Shown piece by piece: positions 11,302 to 26,458 of a DNA stretch of 64,000 nucleotides. Source of the stretch: Batkoa obscura (taxonomy: Eukaryota; Entomophthoromycota; Entomophthoromycetes; Entomophthorales; Batkoaceae); NCBI GenBank assembly GCA_030770535.1, contig JASVEC010000024.1:124001-188000 (forward strand), in the 5' to 3' direction. The notes beneath the pieces were generated by a model, which did not search any database, was not told where the DNA came from, and was given only the letters and a program-made list of their open reading frames with translations. The position numbers were made by a program, and so were the translations under genes. How positions within the stretch are numbered: position 1 is the stretch's first letter; each line of letters begins with the position of its first letter.

Positions 11302-12871
11302 TTAAAAATAAAGTTTAACTAACTCATCGGATACACCAGAAGGTGTTAATACACCTAAATCCGTCACTAATAAAGATATGTATGATGGTGGTGTATAATC
11401 TAAACTTGGAGTTTTAACCTAAATAAATTTTATTAATAAATTTTAATTTAATAGTATTTTAAATAATAAATAGTTTATATAAAGATAATTATTAATTTAA
11501 AATTCAAACTAGATAAACTAAATTACTCACCATAATCCCGGTAATATCTGTATGATCTATATGATCACTTTTAATAATTTCAGAATAAGCTCGAATTTCA
11601 GGTAAATTTAATGGCACCTCCGATTGATTTAATGGAAATAATCGTACAAATTTAAAGCTAATTAATAATAATAAAATTAATATAAAGTATCTAAAAATTC
11701 CTCTTGTCTTTTTCCATTATAAATTCAATTCACTTACCTTTCAGCCAAGCAGTAAAAAGGCACATTATTAGCTTTAGCAATAATGGATAATTGATATGTT
11801 CCTACCTAAATTAATTAAAAAAATATTAACTCTATTGAAACAAAACTTTATATCATGTTTTTTTTACTTGATTAATTAACCCTCCATTTTCAACTACACC
11901 TTCCGCCCCAACTAATACTAAATCCACTTGATCCATAATGTATCCTACACCAACATCAAGTATTAATGTTGCATTGATACCAGCTTCGGTCAATGCTTTA
12001 ACAGCTGAATAGCTATCAATAAATAACAGAATAAGTTAAATAAAATTAACATATTATTCAAAAAAATTAAAACAATATTAAGAGTACTTACCCAGCGGAG
12101 GTGGGTCTCGATTCCGTGACATAAACTTTAAATCTTTTTTTCAAACTTAAAGCTAATTGTAAAGCGGACATAACCACTCTTGAAAAGGAATGAATTAAGA
12201 TAACCTATAATAATCAATTATGTTAATAAACTTAATCCTTCTATTTTTCTCTTCTATTTCCTTTCTTTCTTTCTTCACTTTTGTTTCCTTTCAAAAAAAA
12301 ATAACTACTTTAAAATAAAATCAACTTACCGAATCATCTTTAATAAATTGAATGGCCAAATTAGCAATTCTATCTCTACAAGTAGCTGCTTTATTACAAA
12401 ATTGATTTCCTCTATTAATCAAATGCGCTTTAAATAAAGAAAACTCTGTAAATCCAGGTGAACTACGTGTAATAAATCGTTGAAATAAATCACAGCCTGC
12501 AGAAACTGGGATAGTATTACAAAATGGTACCGTTTTGAGTTGGGAAATTACATTTTCAAGGGTGTTCATTAATTCAGACATAGTGAGGGCTAAAAAAATA
12601 AGTCAAAAAGTAAGTGGATAAGTTTTATGTGAATTACCTGTATCCTTTTCGATAACTTCGATCAACACTTTGATGGCCGCGACTGGGATAGCAAATTGCT
12701 ATGGATAAAATTAGTATATTATTGAAGAATTGGGAATTCTATCTATTTTACTAATTCATTTTTTAGCAAATATTCAAATCTCTCAATGAAATTGAAGGGG
12801 TTATCTAAGAAAAATCGGTTAGTTTATTGTGTTTATACTAATTAATATTAAAATTTACCTATAGTGGACAT
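11302..12871 (-). CDS. GCN3: Translation initiation factor eIF2B subunit alpha
   Basis: Nine exons: 12859-12871, 12752-12804, 12638-12698, 12330-12589, 12092-12204, 11868-12012, 11738-11805, 11531-11657 and 11302-11418, giving 318 residues (human 305). The first coding exon is only 13 nt (MSTI plus one base). eIF2B alpha is a regulatory subunit of the guanine-nucleotide exchange factor for eIF2 and senses phosphorylated eIF2 in the cytosol. Family blocks are clear: [67 protein letters not shown] and the C-terminal [19 protein letters not shown]. These separate it from the longer beta and delta subunits, which carry N-terminal extensions. The gene starts 169 bp from the divergent UCH37-type gene. 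Confidence 0.93.
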
Positions 12872-13040
12872 CTTTTTTTAAATAATTTTACTATTTTATT
12901 TCTATTTTATTTTTTAAAAGCGATTCAGCTCAACTTTTTTGCAATTGGATTCAGCATGATGAATAAAAATTGCAAAGCTTAAAAAATAAGATGTGGAAAA
13001 CGTAATTAAAAAATGAGCAAGGGAGATTTTTTTGTAAATT
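12872..13040. promoter_or_regulatory. Compact divergent promoter between eIF2B alpha and the UCH gene
   Basis: 169 bp between two divergent start codons. It contains T-rich and A-rich tracts but no element I can name. Both genes are housekeeping genes and are probably transcribed from this shared region. Confidence 0.45.
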
Positions 13041-14531
13041 ATGGAAGCGTGGAATTTAATTGAAAGTGATCCAGGTGACTATTTGAAATAACAATAATGA
13101 AGAATAAACATAATATACTAAACTAATAATTATAAAAAGAGGTATTCACCAATTTAATCCATAAACTTGGAGTCAATGGAGTGCAAGCAAAAGAGATTCA
13201 TATAATGGACCAATTTTTAGAAGATGAAAAAAAGTAAACTTTAATATAAAGCTTCCCTTGAAAATAATTTCTATTAACTTTCACTAAAATAGTCAAGTCT
13301 ATGGCTTAATATTTTGTTTTAAATGGGAAAATAGAAAAGATACACAACTTGAAGAGAACTATACCTCTGATCAAAACATTTATTTTCCACAACAAGTAAG
13401 TTCCATTTGGGTCTATCTTCAACCATCAAAAATATTAGTTAGATTATTAATATAAATTTAGATCATCACTAATGCTTGTGCTACTCAAGCTATTTTATCC
13501 ATCTTATTTAATAATAAAAAGATTGAACTTGGTGCTGACTTGACTCAATTTAAAGAATTCTCATTGGACTTTCCTGCTGATGTGAGACATAACAGCATTT
13601 CCTAAATTATAGGAAACTCACTAACTATCCCTCTTTTTTTTAGTTAAAAGGAGAAATGATTGGAAGTTCGGATTTAATTCGTAATACTCATAATTCGTTT
13701 TCAGGGTAAGAGATTAAATAGACAAAGTATATAAAAGAAAATTAATTAATAATATAGTTCGGATGATTTCATATCTCAATGGTATAAAGAACATCTAAAT
13801 GAAGTATATAAAGATCGACCCAAAGAAGATGCATTTCATTTTTCCTCTTTCTTACCAATTAACAATCAATTATTTGAACTAGATGGTTTAAAAAGAGGAC
13901 CTATAGAACATGGTAAGTTTTTAAAATGTTATTGAAACAGAATGAAAATGAGTTTTTTTAAATTGTTTTTACTATTAGGTCCAATTAATAATGAAAATTG
14001 GGTAATTCAAGCATTTGATATTATTAGAAAAAAAATTGAAAGGTGATATGCTATGTTGATATTAACTATTATTGTATGTTTGTTAACTTATTATAATAGC
14101 TATGGTGGTGCAGAATTAAGATTTAATTTAATGGCAATTACAGAAGATGAAATTGATATTTTAAAGAAAAAAATTCAATTATTAGAAAATCAATTAATGG
14201 AAAATGTAAGTTATTAATAAATTTTTAAAGGTAAATTAATTGATTGTTTTGTTATTATTATGATAGCCAAATGAGAGTGTATTACAGTATCAATTAATTG
14301 AATTAAAAGATCAATTGGAATACTCCGATAGATTAAGACAGAAATCAAAGGTAAAATAAGAGAATTATTTTTTTATTTTTTTAGAATTATTTTTTATGTA
14401 TATAATGTTTTTAGGTGAATTTAGATATCTCTTCTCATAATTTTATACCTTTTCTTTTTAATGTACTTGGTGAAGCAGCCAAAAACAATCGACTTGGGCC
14501 TATTTTAGAGAAATCAAATAAAAAAGAATAG
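13041..14531 (+). CDS. Ubiquitin C-terminal hydrolase, UCH37/UCHL5 type
   Basis: Ten exons: 13041-13074, 13140-13233, 13293-13395, 13462-13581, 13644-13705, 13758-13912, 13979-14042, 14100-14205, 14267-14350 and 14415-14531, giving 312 residues. This is a cysteine deubiquitinase of the UCH family. The triad is visible: C83 in NACATQA, H165 in EDAFHFSSF and D180 in [11 protein letters not shown], with WNLIESDP at the N-terminus. The C-terminal extension beyond the catalytic core (helical, from about 215) includes a [14 protein letters not shown] coiled coil and [11 protein letters not shown], which matches the ULD tail of UCH37. That tail anchors the enzyme to proteasomal Rpn13 or INO80. Exon 2 is joined so that the usual ESDPG reads ESDPE; the alternative AG two bases on would hit a stop. 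Confidence 0.92.
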
Positions 14532-14764
14532 TTATAATGGAAGGTTTAAATAAAGAATTTGTAATAGTTATTACATAATAATAAGTTATGAACAAGTTTT
14601 TTTCATTTTTAAGGGATAGTATTTGTACTTTAATTTTATATAAATTGAACTTTTGAGTTTTTTGTTTATTCTTAATATTAAAAGTTAATTGGTTAAAATA
14701 ACAAATAGATAGATTAAATATTAAAAATACACAATAGAAATTGTTTTAAATAACATTAATAAAG

Positions 14765-16102
14765 ATGAGGACAGTATTACGTACACCGATAGCATTAACA
14801 TCTAAGATATTTAAACCAACTATAAAGTTTAACTTAACTTCAATCAATTATAAACTATATCAAAATAATCCATTATTAATTACATTAACAAAACCCATAA
14901 ACACTAAAGTAGAAGCCAATGAAACGTTACTTCCTAACAACAATCTCACCCCCACTCCTATTTCAAAACCATTTACATTAAAGCCATATATGGAACTAGC
15001 ACGTATGGATAAACCCATTGGTACCATGTTATTATTATGGCCATGTAGTAAGTAGCCATTATTAATTAAAAATTCTCCTTTAGTAATTGTTTGAAATATA
15101 GTTTGGAGTATTGGTATGGCTAGTTACCATCTTCAATCGGACCTCAGTACCATGCTTTACACTACTACTCTCTTTACAACTGGTGCTTTTATCATGCGTG
15201 GTGCTGGTTGTACTATTAATGATTTATGGGATGTTAAATATGATAAAAAAGTAGAAAGAACCAAGACACGACCAATAGCAAGCGGAACGCTAACTCGATA
15301 TCAAGCGTTCAAATTTTTAGGAGTTCAATTATCCGCTGGTTTAGCTATTTTATTACAATTAAATAATTATTCCATTGTATTAGGGGCATCATCTTTGGCT
15401 TTAGTTGTAATTTATCCATTGATGAAAAGGGTAACTTATTGGCCTCAGTTCACATTAGGTAAGTTAAGATATTAAAATTCTTATTTTAAAATGAAATAAT
15501 TTAATTTCTAAATTAAACTTTTATAGGATTAGCTTTTAACTGGGGTGCTCTATTAGGTTGGTCTGCTATGGTAGGTCATTGCAATTGGAATATTGTATTA
15601 CCATTATATTGTGCTGGTATATCTTGGACTTTAGTTTATGATACTATTTACGCTCATCAAGTAACCTTATTTAACTAACCATTTATTTATCTTTAACCAT
15701 GACCTTTTCCTTTTATTATAGGATAAACTTGATGACGTTAAAGTTGGAGTCAAATCTACTGCATTGTATATGGGTGATCAAACTAAATTCTATCTCTCTG
15801 GATTCAGTGCTATTACCCTATCTATGTTAACACTCTCTGGGTATTTAAATGGTCATGGAGTACCCTTCTTTTTAGGTACAATAATAGGTGGTGGTAGCCA
15901 TTTATATTGGCAATTAAAAACAGTGGATTTAAATAATACCAAACAATGTTGGGAGAAATTTAAATCAAATAATACATTTGGGGCTATTATTGCAGCGGCC
16001 ATTTTAGCCGATTTATTATGGTTGAAAATGGCCGAAGTTAAAGAAGAGAAAATGACCGAAGTTAAAGAAGAGAAAAGAATTAATAAGGAATTAAAAGTTT
16101 AG
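14765..16102 (+). CDS. COQ2: 4-hydroxybenzoate polyprenyltransferase, mitochondrial
   Basis: Four exons, 14765-15047, 15102-15458, 15527-15660 and 15722-16102, give 384 residues. The enzyme attaches the polyprenyl tail to 4-hydroxybenzoate in ubiquinone synthesis at the mitochondrial inner membrane. Both Mg-binding aspartate motifs of the UbiA family are present: NDLWDVKYD (D135, D138, D142) followed by KTRPIASG, and [13 protein letters not shown] (D252, D259, D262, D263). [20 protein letters not shown] is the usual helix 1. The first ~55 residues are basic and hydroxylated with no acidic residues near the start, fitting a mitochondrial presequence. Multiple membrane helices follow. The C-terminus has a duplicated charged motif ([16 protein letters not shown]), a small local coding repeat. 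Confidence 0.94.
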
Positions 16103-16741
16103 CTATAAAATTAGATTTGTTTATTGTTTTATGTTTTTTAGTGCTACTTTTTAGTATGACGGTTTAAGGTACTTATGAAGGGTTTTAATAAAGTTCATTT
16201 GATACTATAGGGTGAATATTTAATTAAATAGATTTGTATTATTATAATGAGATTTTAAAATTAAAAATTATACGTTTAATAAAATATCCATTACTATAAT
16301 AAAAATATTAATGAATTACACTATTAAAGTAATCATAAATCTTTTTGATAATAGAATTGATTAAACTAATACTCATTATATTAAGTGTTAAATGCTTACT
16401 ATATCTTTTATCATTCATTATAGAAGTTTAAGCTTTGATACTTAATTAATAAGTTGAAATAAAATAATATACTATTAATTTATATCATTATGCCTTTCTA
16501 TACTTTAAATTATATATAAAGCTATGACAATATAAAAATAATGCTTTAAACATAAATTTCAAAATGCCAAACAATTAAAATAAACATTAATCAGTATAAT
16601 AGCTTTTTTGAAGAGAGTTCTATTAATATGTGTAAATATGATACAAACTGATAAATATTAATAGGTTGGATTTTTAAAAAATTAACAATATTGAACTAAT
16701 AAGTTAAATACATTAAACTATGTTATTTTAAATTTTTTAGT

Positions 16742-16818
16742 CAGTCTTGTTATACATTAATCATCATATTTGTTAGCTAAATTATGAAAAAATAGGACGA
16801 TTAATGTGAAATAGATTG
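16742..16818. repeat. Imperfect inverted repeat shared with 42590-42670
   Basis: ACATTAATCATCATATTT on the left is mirrored by AAATAGGACGATTAATGTG on the right. A very similar palindrome occurs near 42.6 kb. It is probably a second, tiny MITE family. Confidence 0.5.
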
Positions 16819-16919
16819 AATAAACTAATAACGACACTTCTAATTTATTTCCTTAATTAGCTATCAAAGAATCCCAAAATTGGTCATCCAACTCCTTTTT
16901 AAATTGTTGAAATTAAATG

Positions 16920-17018
16920 TGGGAGTGTTTTTTGGTTTCATTACTTTTTCCATTTTTTGAGTGCTATTTAAGTGGAAAAATCGTTAGCAAAATTATTAAA
17001 CAAAAAAATACATCCTCA
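16920..17018. mobile_element. MITE copy upstream of ORC1
   Basis: Starts TGGGAGTGTTTTTTGGTTTC and ends ATACATCCTCA. It carries the family core TTTTTGAGTGCTATTTAAG. It is moderately diverged and is inserted just upstream of the ORC1 ATG at 17062. Confidence 0.85.
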
Positions 17019-17061
17019 TACTAATTTATTATCAATTTCTAAAACTTAGATTGAATTTACT

Positions 17062-20000
17062 ATGAATCAAAACAATAATTCAATCAACTTAGCTGTAGAT
17101 AATGATATTAATACTCAACAAGAGCAAATCATGGATGGTGATCAACCTCAGCAACTTACAAAAAAGAAAGATGGACCAAAGAAAGGTAGACCAAAGAAAG
17201 CGAATTTAAATGGAAATAAACAAAATGTCAATATTGACGGTAAAGATGTTTCAAATGGAGTAAATGAGCTTGAAAAGAATATTGGTAAAGATAATGAAGC
17301 AACCAAGGTTAATAATGCAATTAAGAAAAGAGGGAGACCAAAGAAAACGGTATTAAATGTAGATGAAAAAAATGATGCTAAGAGTAAAGATAAAGGTATA
17401 ATAAAAGAGAGTAGAGTAGTAGATGAAGAAGATAAAGTGGATAGTAACAAAGATAAAGTAGGATATAATAAAGATGGAGTAGATGATAATGGAGATAATA
17501 AATTAACTAACAATAATACAGTTAATAAACGAGGTAGACCAAAGAAAGTAACTTTTGATATAGTTGATAATGAAAAAGAAACAAATGAAGATGGTATAAA
17601 AGGCAACAGTGAAAAGAAAAAACGAGGAAAAATCGCGAAGAGCGATTTAAAAGAAGTAAAAGATAATGAAGTAAACGAAAACGTTATTAAAAATGATTCC
17701 AAAAAGAAGAAATTAGGTATAACAAAGAAAATTATTTTAGATAAAGTTAATGATAAAGAGAAGTTAAAAGAGAATGTTATTAAAAATAACAATGAAGTTA
17801 AAAAAAAAGGTAGACCAAAGAAAACAAATTTGAGTGAAATAAAAGCTAATAAGGGTATTAGTATTGTTTTATTAGATCAAACAGAAAACCCAATTTTACT
17901 AAATAAAAATCAAGACGAAGAAACTTTCAACATAATTCCAACTAGTGATAAAGATAAATCAATCGAGGTAAATAAAAAACATATAGAAAATACTCAATTG
18001 AGTGGCATTATTGAAAAAAAAGGACGAGGTAGACCAAAGAAAAATGAGATAAGTAAACTAATAATTGGTAGGAACATTATCATTATTTTTATTAAATTTA
18101 ATCAAAGATTTAATTTTATTAGATAAAAGTAAAGATAATGAAGCTTTTAATGTAATTACGATTACTCACCCAGAGAACACAACTGAAGTAAATCATGAAA
18201 ATATAGAGGATAACATATCAAATGAAACTATTGAAAAGAAAGGACGAGGTAGACCGAAATTAAATAAAGAATTGATGCCACTTGCTAATATCAAAGATAT
18301 TGGTTTACCAGCTATTATTGTAAAAAAGAGAGGACGACCATCATTAAAATCAAAACTTAATGCTATGCTTAATACTAATGGTAAAAAGAAACGTGGAAGG
18401 CCAAAGCTTTTGGATCAAAATTCAATAGTAAATATTGCTAATTTGAAAAATCGACTTGGGTTGAGTGATAATATTGGAAATAATCCAGTTAAAAAAAGAG
18501 GTAGGCCACGTAAAGATGAGGGTCTAGTTGAAACAACTGTTGATAATACAGAGAAATTAATTAATAGTAAGTTTTTAATTTTTAGTTTTAATTTGCTTAT
18601 AAATTAATGATTTTTTAGCTATTCAAATAATTGAAGAATTAGAAAATCAAAGAGGGATTGAAAAGGATCAAAATGAAAATCAAGAGAAAGAAACTGAAAA
18701 AGAAGTTGAAAATACATCTTACATCAATCGTAGTATGGAAGACAGTATTCAATACCAAGAAATTCGTAAAAAATTACATGTATCTAATATACCAGAAGAA
18801 TTACCAGGTAGAGAAAAAGAATATCAAGAAATATTAATTCATTTATCATCAGCTATTAAAGATAAGGTTTCATGTTGTTTATGTAATAAGATTTAACACA
18901 GTAATTTTGTATGAGCAATTATTGATGTCATTTTTTTAGATATTGCTGGTGTACCAGGTACAGGTAAAACAGTAACAGTTAAAAAAGTGATTAATAAATT
19001 GGAACAATCAGCTAAATTAAAGGTATAGTAAATATGTATACTATCTAATAATAATAAGTTGTATTTAATTAAAAAAATATTACAGAAACTTGAAGCATTC
19101 AATTATTTAGAAATCAATGGAATGCAATTAAGTGAGCCCAATCAAATCTATTCCAAATTATGGCAAGCATTTACTGGGGATAAATTTTCAGATATGCATG
19201 CTTTAAATTGTTTAAATGAATATTTTGAAGATAAAAGAAAAATTCAAAATAATAAACTATGGTAAATAATAAATAATAATAAATAACAAATAATAAATAA
19301 TAATAAATAATAATTTAATAGGGTCATAGTTATTGATGAATTAGATTTATTAATGAATAAAAGTCAAAGTATATTATATAATTTATTTGAATGGCCATTT
19401 AAAAAACATGGTAAAATGGTATTAATAACAATAGCAAATACAATGGATTTACCAGAAAGATTATTGGAAAATAAAGTAGCATCAAGATTAGGATTAACAC
19501 GAGTATTATTTAATCCATATACATTTCAGCAATTACAAATTATTATCCAACATCGATTATCTCAATTTAATGTATTTTATGATGATGGTAAATATTCAAT
19601 TTTAATAGAATTAAAGTTAAAAATATTAATATTAATAAAACTTGTTTTCATTTATTTATTTTAGGTGGTATTGAAATTTGTTCACGTAAAGTAGCCGCTA
19701 TCTCTGGGGATGCTAGAAGAGTCTTAGATATTTGTAGGTAAAGCAAAGAAATTAGTTGGTATATTGTAATAATCCTGAATATTAACTTTTAAATAACATA
19801 GGAGAGCAGTTGAAATATTAGAAAATGATATTGAATTTCAATACAAAAACAAATTAAGTATTAAATTAATTAATACAGTAATTAAAGAAATGTATCAAAG
19901 TCCAATAATTAAAGTCATACAAACAATTAATTTATATCAAAAATTAATATTAATTGCATTTAAAATATTAAATCAACAAAATCAATTAATTGAATATGAA

Positions 20001-20231
20001 GTTAATGAATTATTATTATGTTTTTTAAATTTATCTTATTTTGTTAAAAAAAATCAAAAAGTCATTAAAGGGGATTTTTTAAAGAATTTAGCTTTTCTTA
20101 TTGATTCAGGTTTAATTCATAATTCTACTCAACCTAAATTATCAATTCATTCTCTTATTTCGTTGAGTTTTAGAGTTGAGGATATTGCTATTGCACTTAA
20201 AAATAGTCCTGAATTAAGTATCTATTTTTAA
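17062..20231 (+). CDS. ORC1: Origin recognition complex subunit 1 with a nine-AT-hook N-terminus
   Basis: Eight exons: 17062-18052, 18123-18566, 18619-18882, 18940-19022, 19086-19261, 19322-19587, 19665-19737 and 19802-20231, giving 908 residues. The C-terminal ~360 residues are unmistakable ORC1: HVSNIPEELPGREKEYQEI, Walker A GVPGTGKT (570-577), Walker B VIDELDLL (D658, E659), ANTMDLPERLLENKVASRLG and KVAAISGDARRVLDICRR, then a winged-helix region. ORC1 is the ATPase that loads the replicative helicase at origins. The N-terminal ~480 residues hold nine AT-hooks with a GRP core (e.g. KKRGRPKK, KGRGRPKK) plus two degenerate ones, in lysine/asparagine-rich linkers; no BAH domain is visible. AT-hooks bind the minor groove of AT-rich DNA. 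All junctions keep frame, and no second promoter or stop separates the two halves. It converges with UBC1, 44 nt apart. Confidence 0.93.
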
Positions 20232-20275
20232 CAAATAAAATAAAGTAATAAAAAATGTTATTTATTTATTTATTT

Positions 20276-21375
20276 TTATTCATTTAACCAATTTGGATTG
20301 TTTAATATAAAATTTAAACATTGCTCTAAATTTAAATTCAATTTCAATAATAGCTTTCTTAGTTTGAAATCAACTATTTCACTTTCATCTTTCTGTAATC
20401 CTAATATCCCTTTTAGCTCCAACACTAATTCATCTGGAATTAAAACTTCATCCCCTTCTTCACTCACTGCATAAACTTCACAAAAATAGTTTACTTGTTT
20501 TTGGAATTGAGAATAATTTGTTAAATATAATTTAGCTACTTCAGCATCCTATAAATTCAAAAAAATAAAAATAATTAATAAAATCCTTAAGGTTTAAGTT
20601 ACAGGCTTAAATTAACTAGATAAAAAAAATTACCTGTGGATCACTTGGTTCTGGTGATTGTAGTAACACAATAATAGATAATATTAATTTGTTCAAACTT
20701 AATATTGGTGACCAATTATTAGATAATAGATCAAGGCAAATATAACCCTAATTGAGTCCAAGAAATAATAATAAAATTAGTATACTTCATTATTACATGG
20801 GGATGTATTTTTTTGCTTAACAATTTTACTAACAATCTTTCTACTCAAATACCGCTTAAAAAATGAAAGAAGCAATGAAACCAAAAAAAACATCCCCCTA
20901 TGTTATTGATAATAAATAGAAATAGAAATAGAAATAAAATGATTGAAAAAAATATTACCGTTTCTGAAGAGATATTAGGATGTAGGATTTTAGTATCAAA
21001 TTGAACTTTAGGCGCTGAAAAGGGATAATTTTTCTATTAATTTTAAAATGTTATTAAAATAAAATAAAATTTCCATTAATTTTTTTACTTTGTATTTTTT
21101 TATTTGATACAAAAATAATAATAGAATACTTACCGATAGCTTAATGCTTAATTGAAAGATACCAGCTATTTTTAGAAATATTAATTATTTGAAATAATCT
21201 ATTTATTTATTTTTTCAATTAAAAAAAATTTACGATAATAAATACTATCTTTAGGTGGTAAAAATCGAACTTGAATTTCTTCAAATAAATCTTCTTTTCT
21301 TTTAACTATTACTCTAGGTTCTTTACTGATATCTTCCAAATCTTGAATTTCTTTAACAATTCTTTTAAAATCCAT
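20276..21375 (-). CDS. UBC1: Ubiquitin-conjugating enzyme E2, Ubc1/UBE2K (E2-25K) type
   Basis: Five exons, 21234-21375, 21134-21165, 20959-21033, 20634-20747 and 20276-20548, give 211 residues (yeast Ubc1 215, human UBE2K 200). The UBC fold is recognisable: YYPGIFQLSIKLSKNYPFSAPKVQF, then HPNISSETGYICLDLL with catalytic C87, then SPILSLNKLILSIIVLLQSPEPSDPQ. The C-terminal ~45 residues (RKLLLKLNLNLEQCLNFILN) fit the UBA domain that defines this class and favours K48-linked chains. Exon 3 must start at 21033 (KNYPF) because a later CAG breaks the frame. The 211-nt intron 3 contains a whole MITE at 20798-20900. The UBC core has an unusual SIYYPG where PYEGG is common. Confidence 0.92.
20798..20900. 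mobile_element. MITE copy inside a UBC1 intron
   Basis: Starts TGGGGATGTATTTTTTTGC and ends ACATCCCCCTA. It lies wholly within the UBC1 intron 20748-20958 in the opposite internal orientation to most copies. Removing it would return the intron to about 108 nt, the local norm. Confidence 0.88.
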
Positions 21376-21534
21376 TTCATAAAAATATTAAAAATAAAGA
21401 ATAAAAAACTAGTCACAAATAATTTAAGTTAAAAAATTTCTATCACAATAAACTCAGTAATTAAAAAAATTCATAAAATTGTACCAATCAAATATAAATT
21501 TTTATTTCAGCCAATTAAATTCAACATCGAAATT

Positions 21535-24576
<3,042 letters not shown>

Positions 24577-24776
24577 CTTCTTTTTTTATTAAATTATTAA
24601 ATCGGTTTTTAATTAAATGTCAATTTAAGATTTTTTCTCAATTTTTGTCAAAAATTGAGCCAATCTTTATTTAGAAAAAAAAATCAAAAAATTAAAACTA
24701 CCAAAAAGAATCATTGTTTTAAGCATAATTCAATATTTTTATTTTAATTTTAAAATCAATTGCATTTAATTATCAT

Positions 24777-26458
24777 TTAAAGACGGGAATCAGCACTTGA
24801 AATAGTTAAAATATCATTATAGCAAAGAGAAGTTAAGAAATCAGCATAATCTTTACCAACAATTTGTTGCTTGAAGTATTCTTTAGCCTTTGGGAACTTA
24901 CTTTGGAAAAATTTATCTCCCATTTGTTGATGTAATTTATTGACTTCTTCATCCAATATTTGTGTCAAATACTCTGGTGTTACTTTTTGACCTTCCGAAG
25001 TAACTACTTGATGATGAGCCCATTGCCAAAGTTGAGATCTAGATATTTCAGCTGTAGCTGCATCTTCCATTAAATTATGAATTGGAACACAACCTACTCC
25101 ACGCAACCAAGATTCAATATAAGCTAAACCAACAGAAATATTTGAACGTATACCGGTTTCAGTAATTCTACCACTAACTTTAGTATTTAATAAATCAGCA
25201 GCAGTGATTTCGACATCATCTCTAGAAATATAAAGTTGGTTAGGTCCATGCATATTTTGTTTAAAGATTTCTTGAGCAACGGATACTAAAGCTGGATGAG
25301 CTACCCAAGTACCATCATGACCTGCTTTAACTTCTCGAAGTTTGTCATTTTTAACTTTATCCATAGCAGCACGATTAGCAGTTTCATCATTTTTAATTGG
25401 AATTTGAGCAGCCATACCACCCATAGCATGAACTCCTCTCTTATGACATGTTTTAATTAATAATCGTACATAAGCATCCATAAAGGGACTGGTCATAGTC
25501 ACATCAGAACGATCGGGTAATACAAAGGTAGGATCAAATCGGAATTTTTTAATAAATGAAAAGATATAATCCCAACGACCACAATTTAAACCAGAAGAAT
25601 GTTCTCTTAATTCATAAATAATTTCCTCCATTTCAAAACCAGCTAATATAGTTTCAATTAATACAGTACCACGGATAGTACCTCTTTGCATACCAATGGT
25701 ATCTTGAGCAAGGTTAAAGATATTGTTCCATAAACGAGCTTCTAAATAAGATTCCATTTTTGGAAGGTAAAAGTAAGGTCCTTGGTTTGCTTTTAAAGAT
25801 GAAAAAGCATTATGGAAAAAGTATAATCCAAAATCAAAAATAGAACCAGAACAAGGTTCATCATCAATAAGTAAATGTTTCTCTTCTAAATGCCATCCCC
25901 TTGGACGTACTAATAAAGTACAAATCTTACCATCCTTCTTTAATTCATAACGTTTTCCTTCTGGTGAAGTAAATGAAATGGTGCGTAAAAGGGCATCTCT
26001 CATATTTATTTGACCATTGAGACAATTATCCCAAGTTGGTGAAGTGGAATCTAAAACCAGCATTAATTATAATTAATAAATCAAAATTAATAATTACCTT
26101 CAAAATCAGCCATAAAAGTATCAGCTCCGGAATTCAAAGCATTTATAACCATTTTACGATCAACAGGCCCAGTAATTTCAACAGTACGATTAACGAGACC
26201 AGGGGCAGGAACAGCAGCCTTCCAAGTAGGATCATTACGAATATGTTCCGTTTCTTTTAAAAAGTTAGGTAATTCTCCATTACGAATGCGTACTTCTCTT
26301 TCTTCTCTTGCTTTTAATAATGCTTTACGGGTAGGGTTAAAAGTACGATGTAATACAGCTACGAATTGAATCGCTTCTGGTGTTAAAATAGTTTGCTGTT
26401 CAGCATTAACTTTACCCAATATTTTAACACCGGGTACATTGACTTGATAGTTACTCAT
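24777..26458 (-). CDS. MLS1: Malate synthase, peroxisomal
   Basis: Two exons, 26098-26458 and 24777-26050, give 544 residues, the normal length for malate synthase A. It condenses glyoxylate with acetyl-CoA to malate in the glyoxylate cycle. The junction restores [11 protein letters not shown], the usual signature. The catalytic region reads [20 protein letters not shown] (R247) and [14 protein letters not shown] (residues 273-284), with further conserved blocks [11 protein letters not shown] and [14 protein letters not shown] [17 protein letters not shown]. The protein ends in SRL, a PTS1 peroxisome signal. The codon choice is richer in GC at third positions than the neighbours, as expected of a well-expressed gene. 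Confidence 0.96.

Larger units (their letters stand above)
16103..17061. other. Spacer between COQ2 and ORC1
   Basis: 959 bp of AT-rich DNA without a gene. It contains an imperfect palindrome at 16742-16818 and a MITE at 16920-17018, which ends 43 bp before the ORC1 start codon and so lies in its promoter or 5' leader. Confidence 0.6.

Noticed and set aside
17148-17792. 214-codon ORF antisense to the ORC1 AT-hook region
   Set aside because: The reverse complement of AT-hook codons reads as phenylalanine/leucine/proline runs (FFGLPLF). It is a composition shadow with no independent support.
20276-21375. UBC1 read as the NEDD8 E2 Ubc12
   Set aside because: The C-terminal UBA-like segment and HPNISSETGYICLDLL fit the Ubc1/E2-25K class; Ubc12 has an N-terminal extension and no UBA domain.
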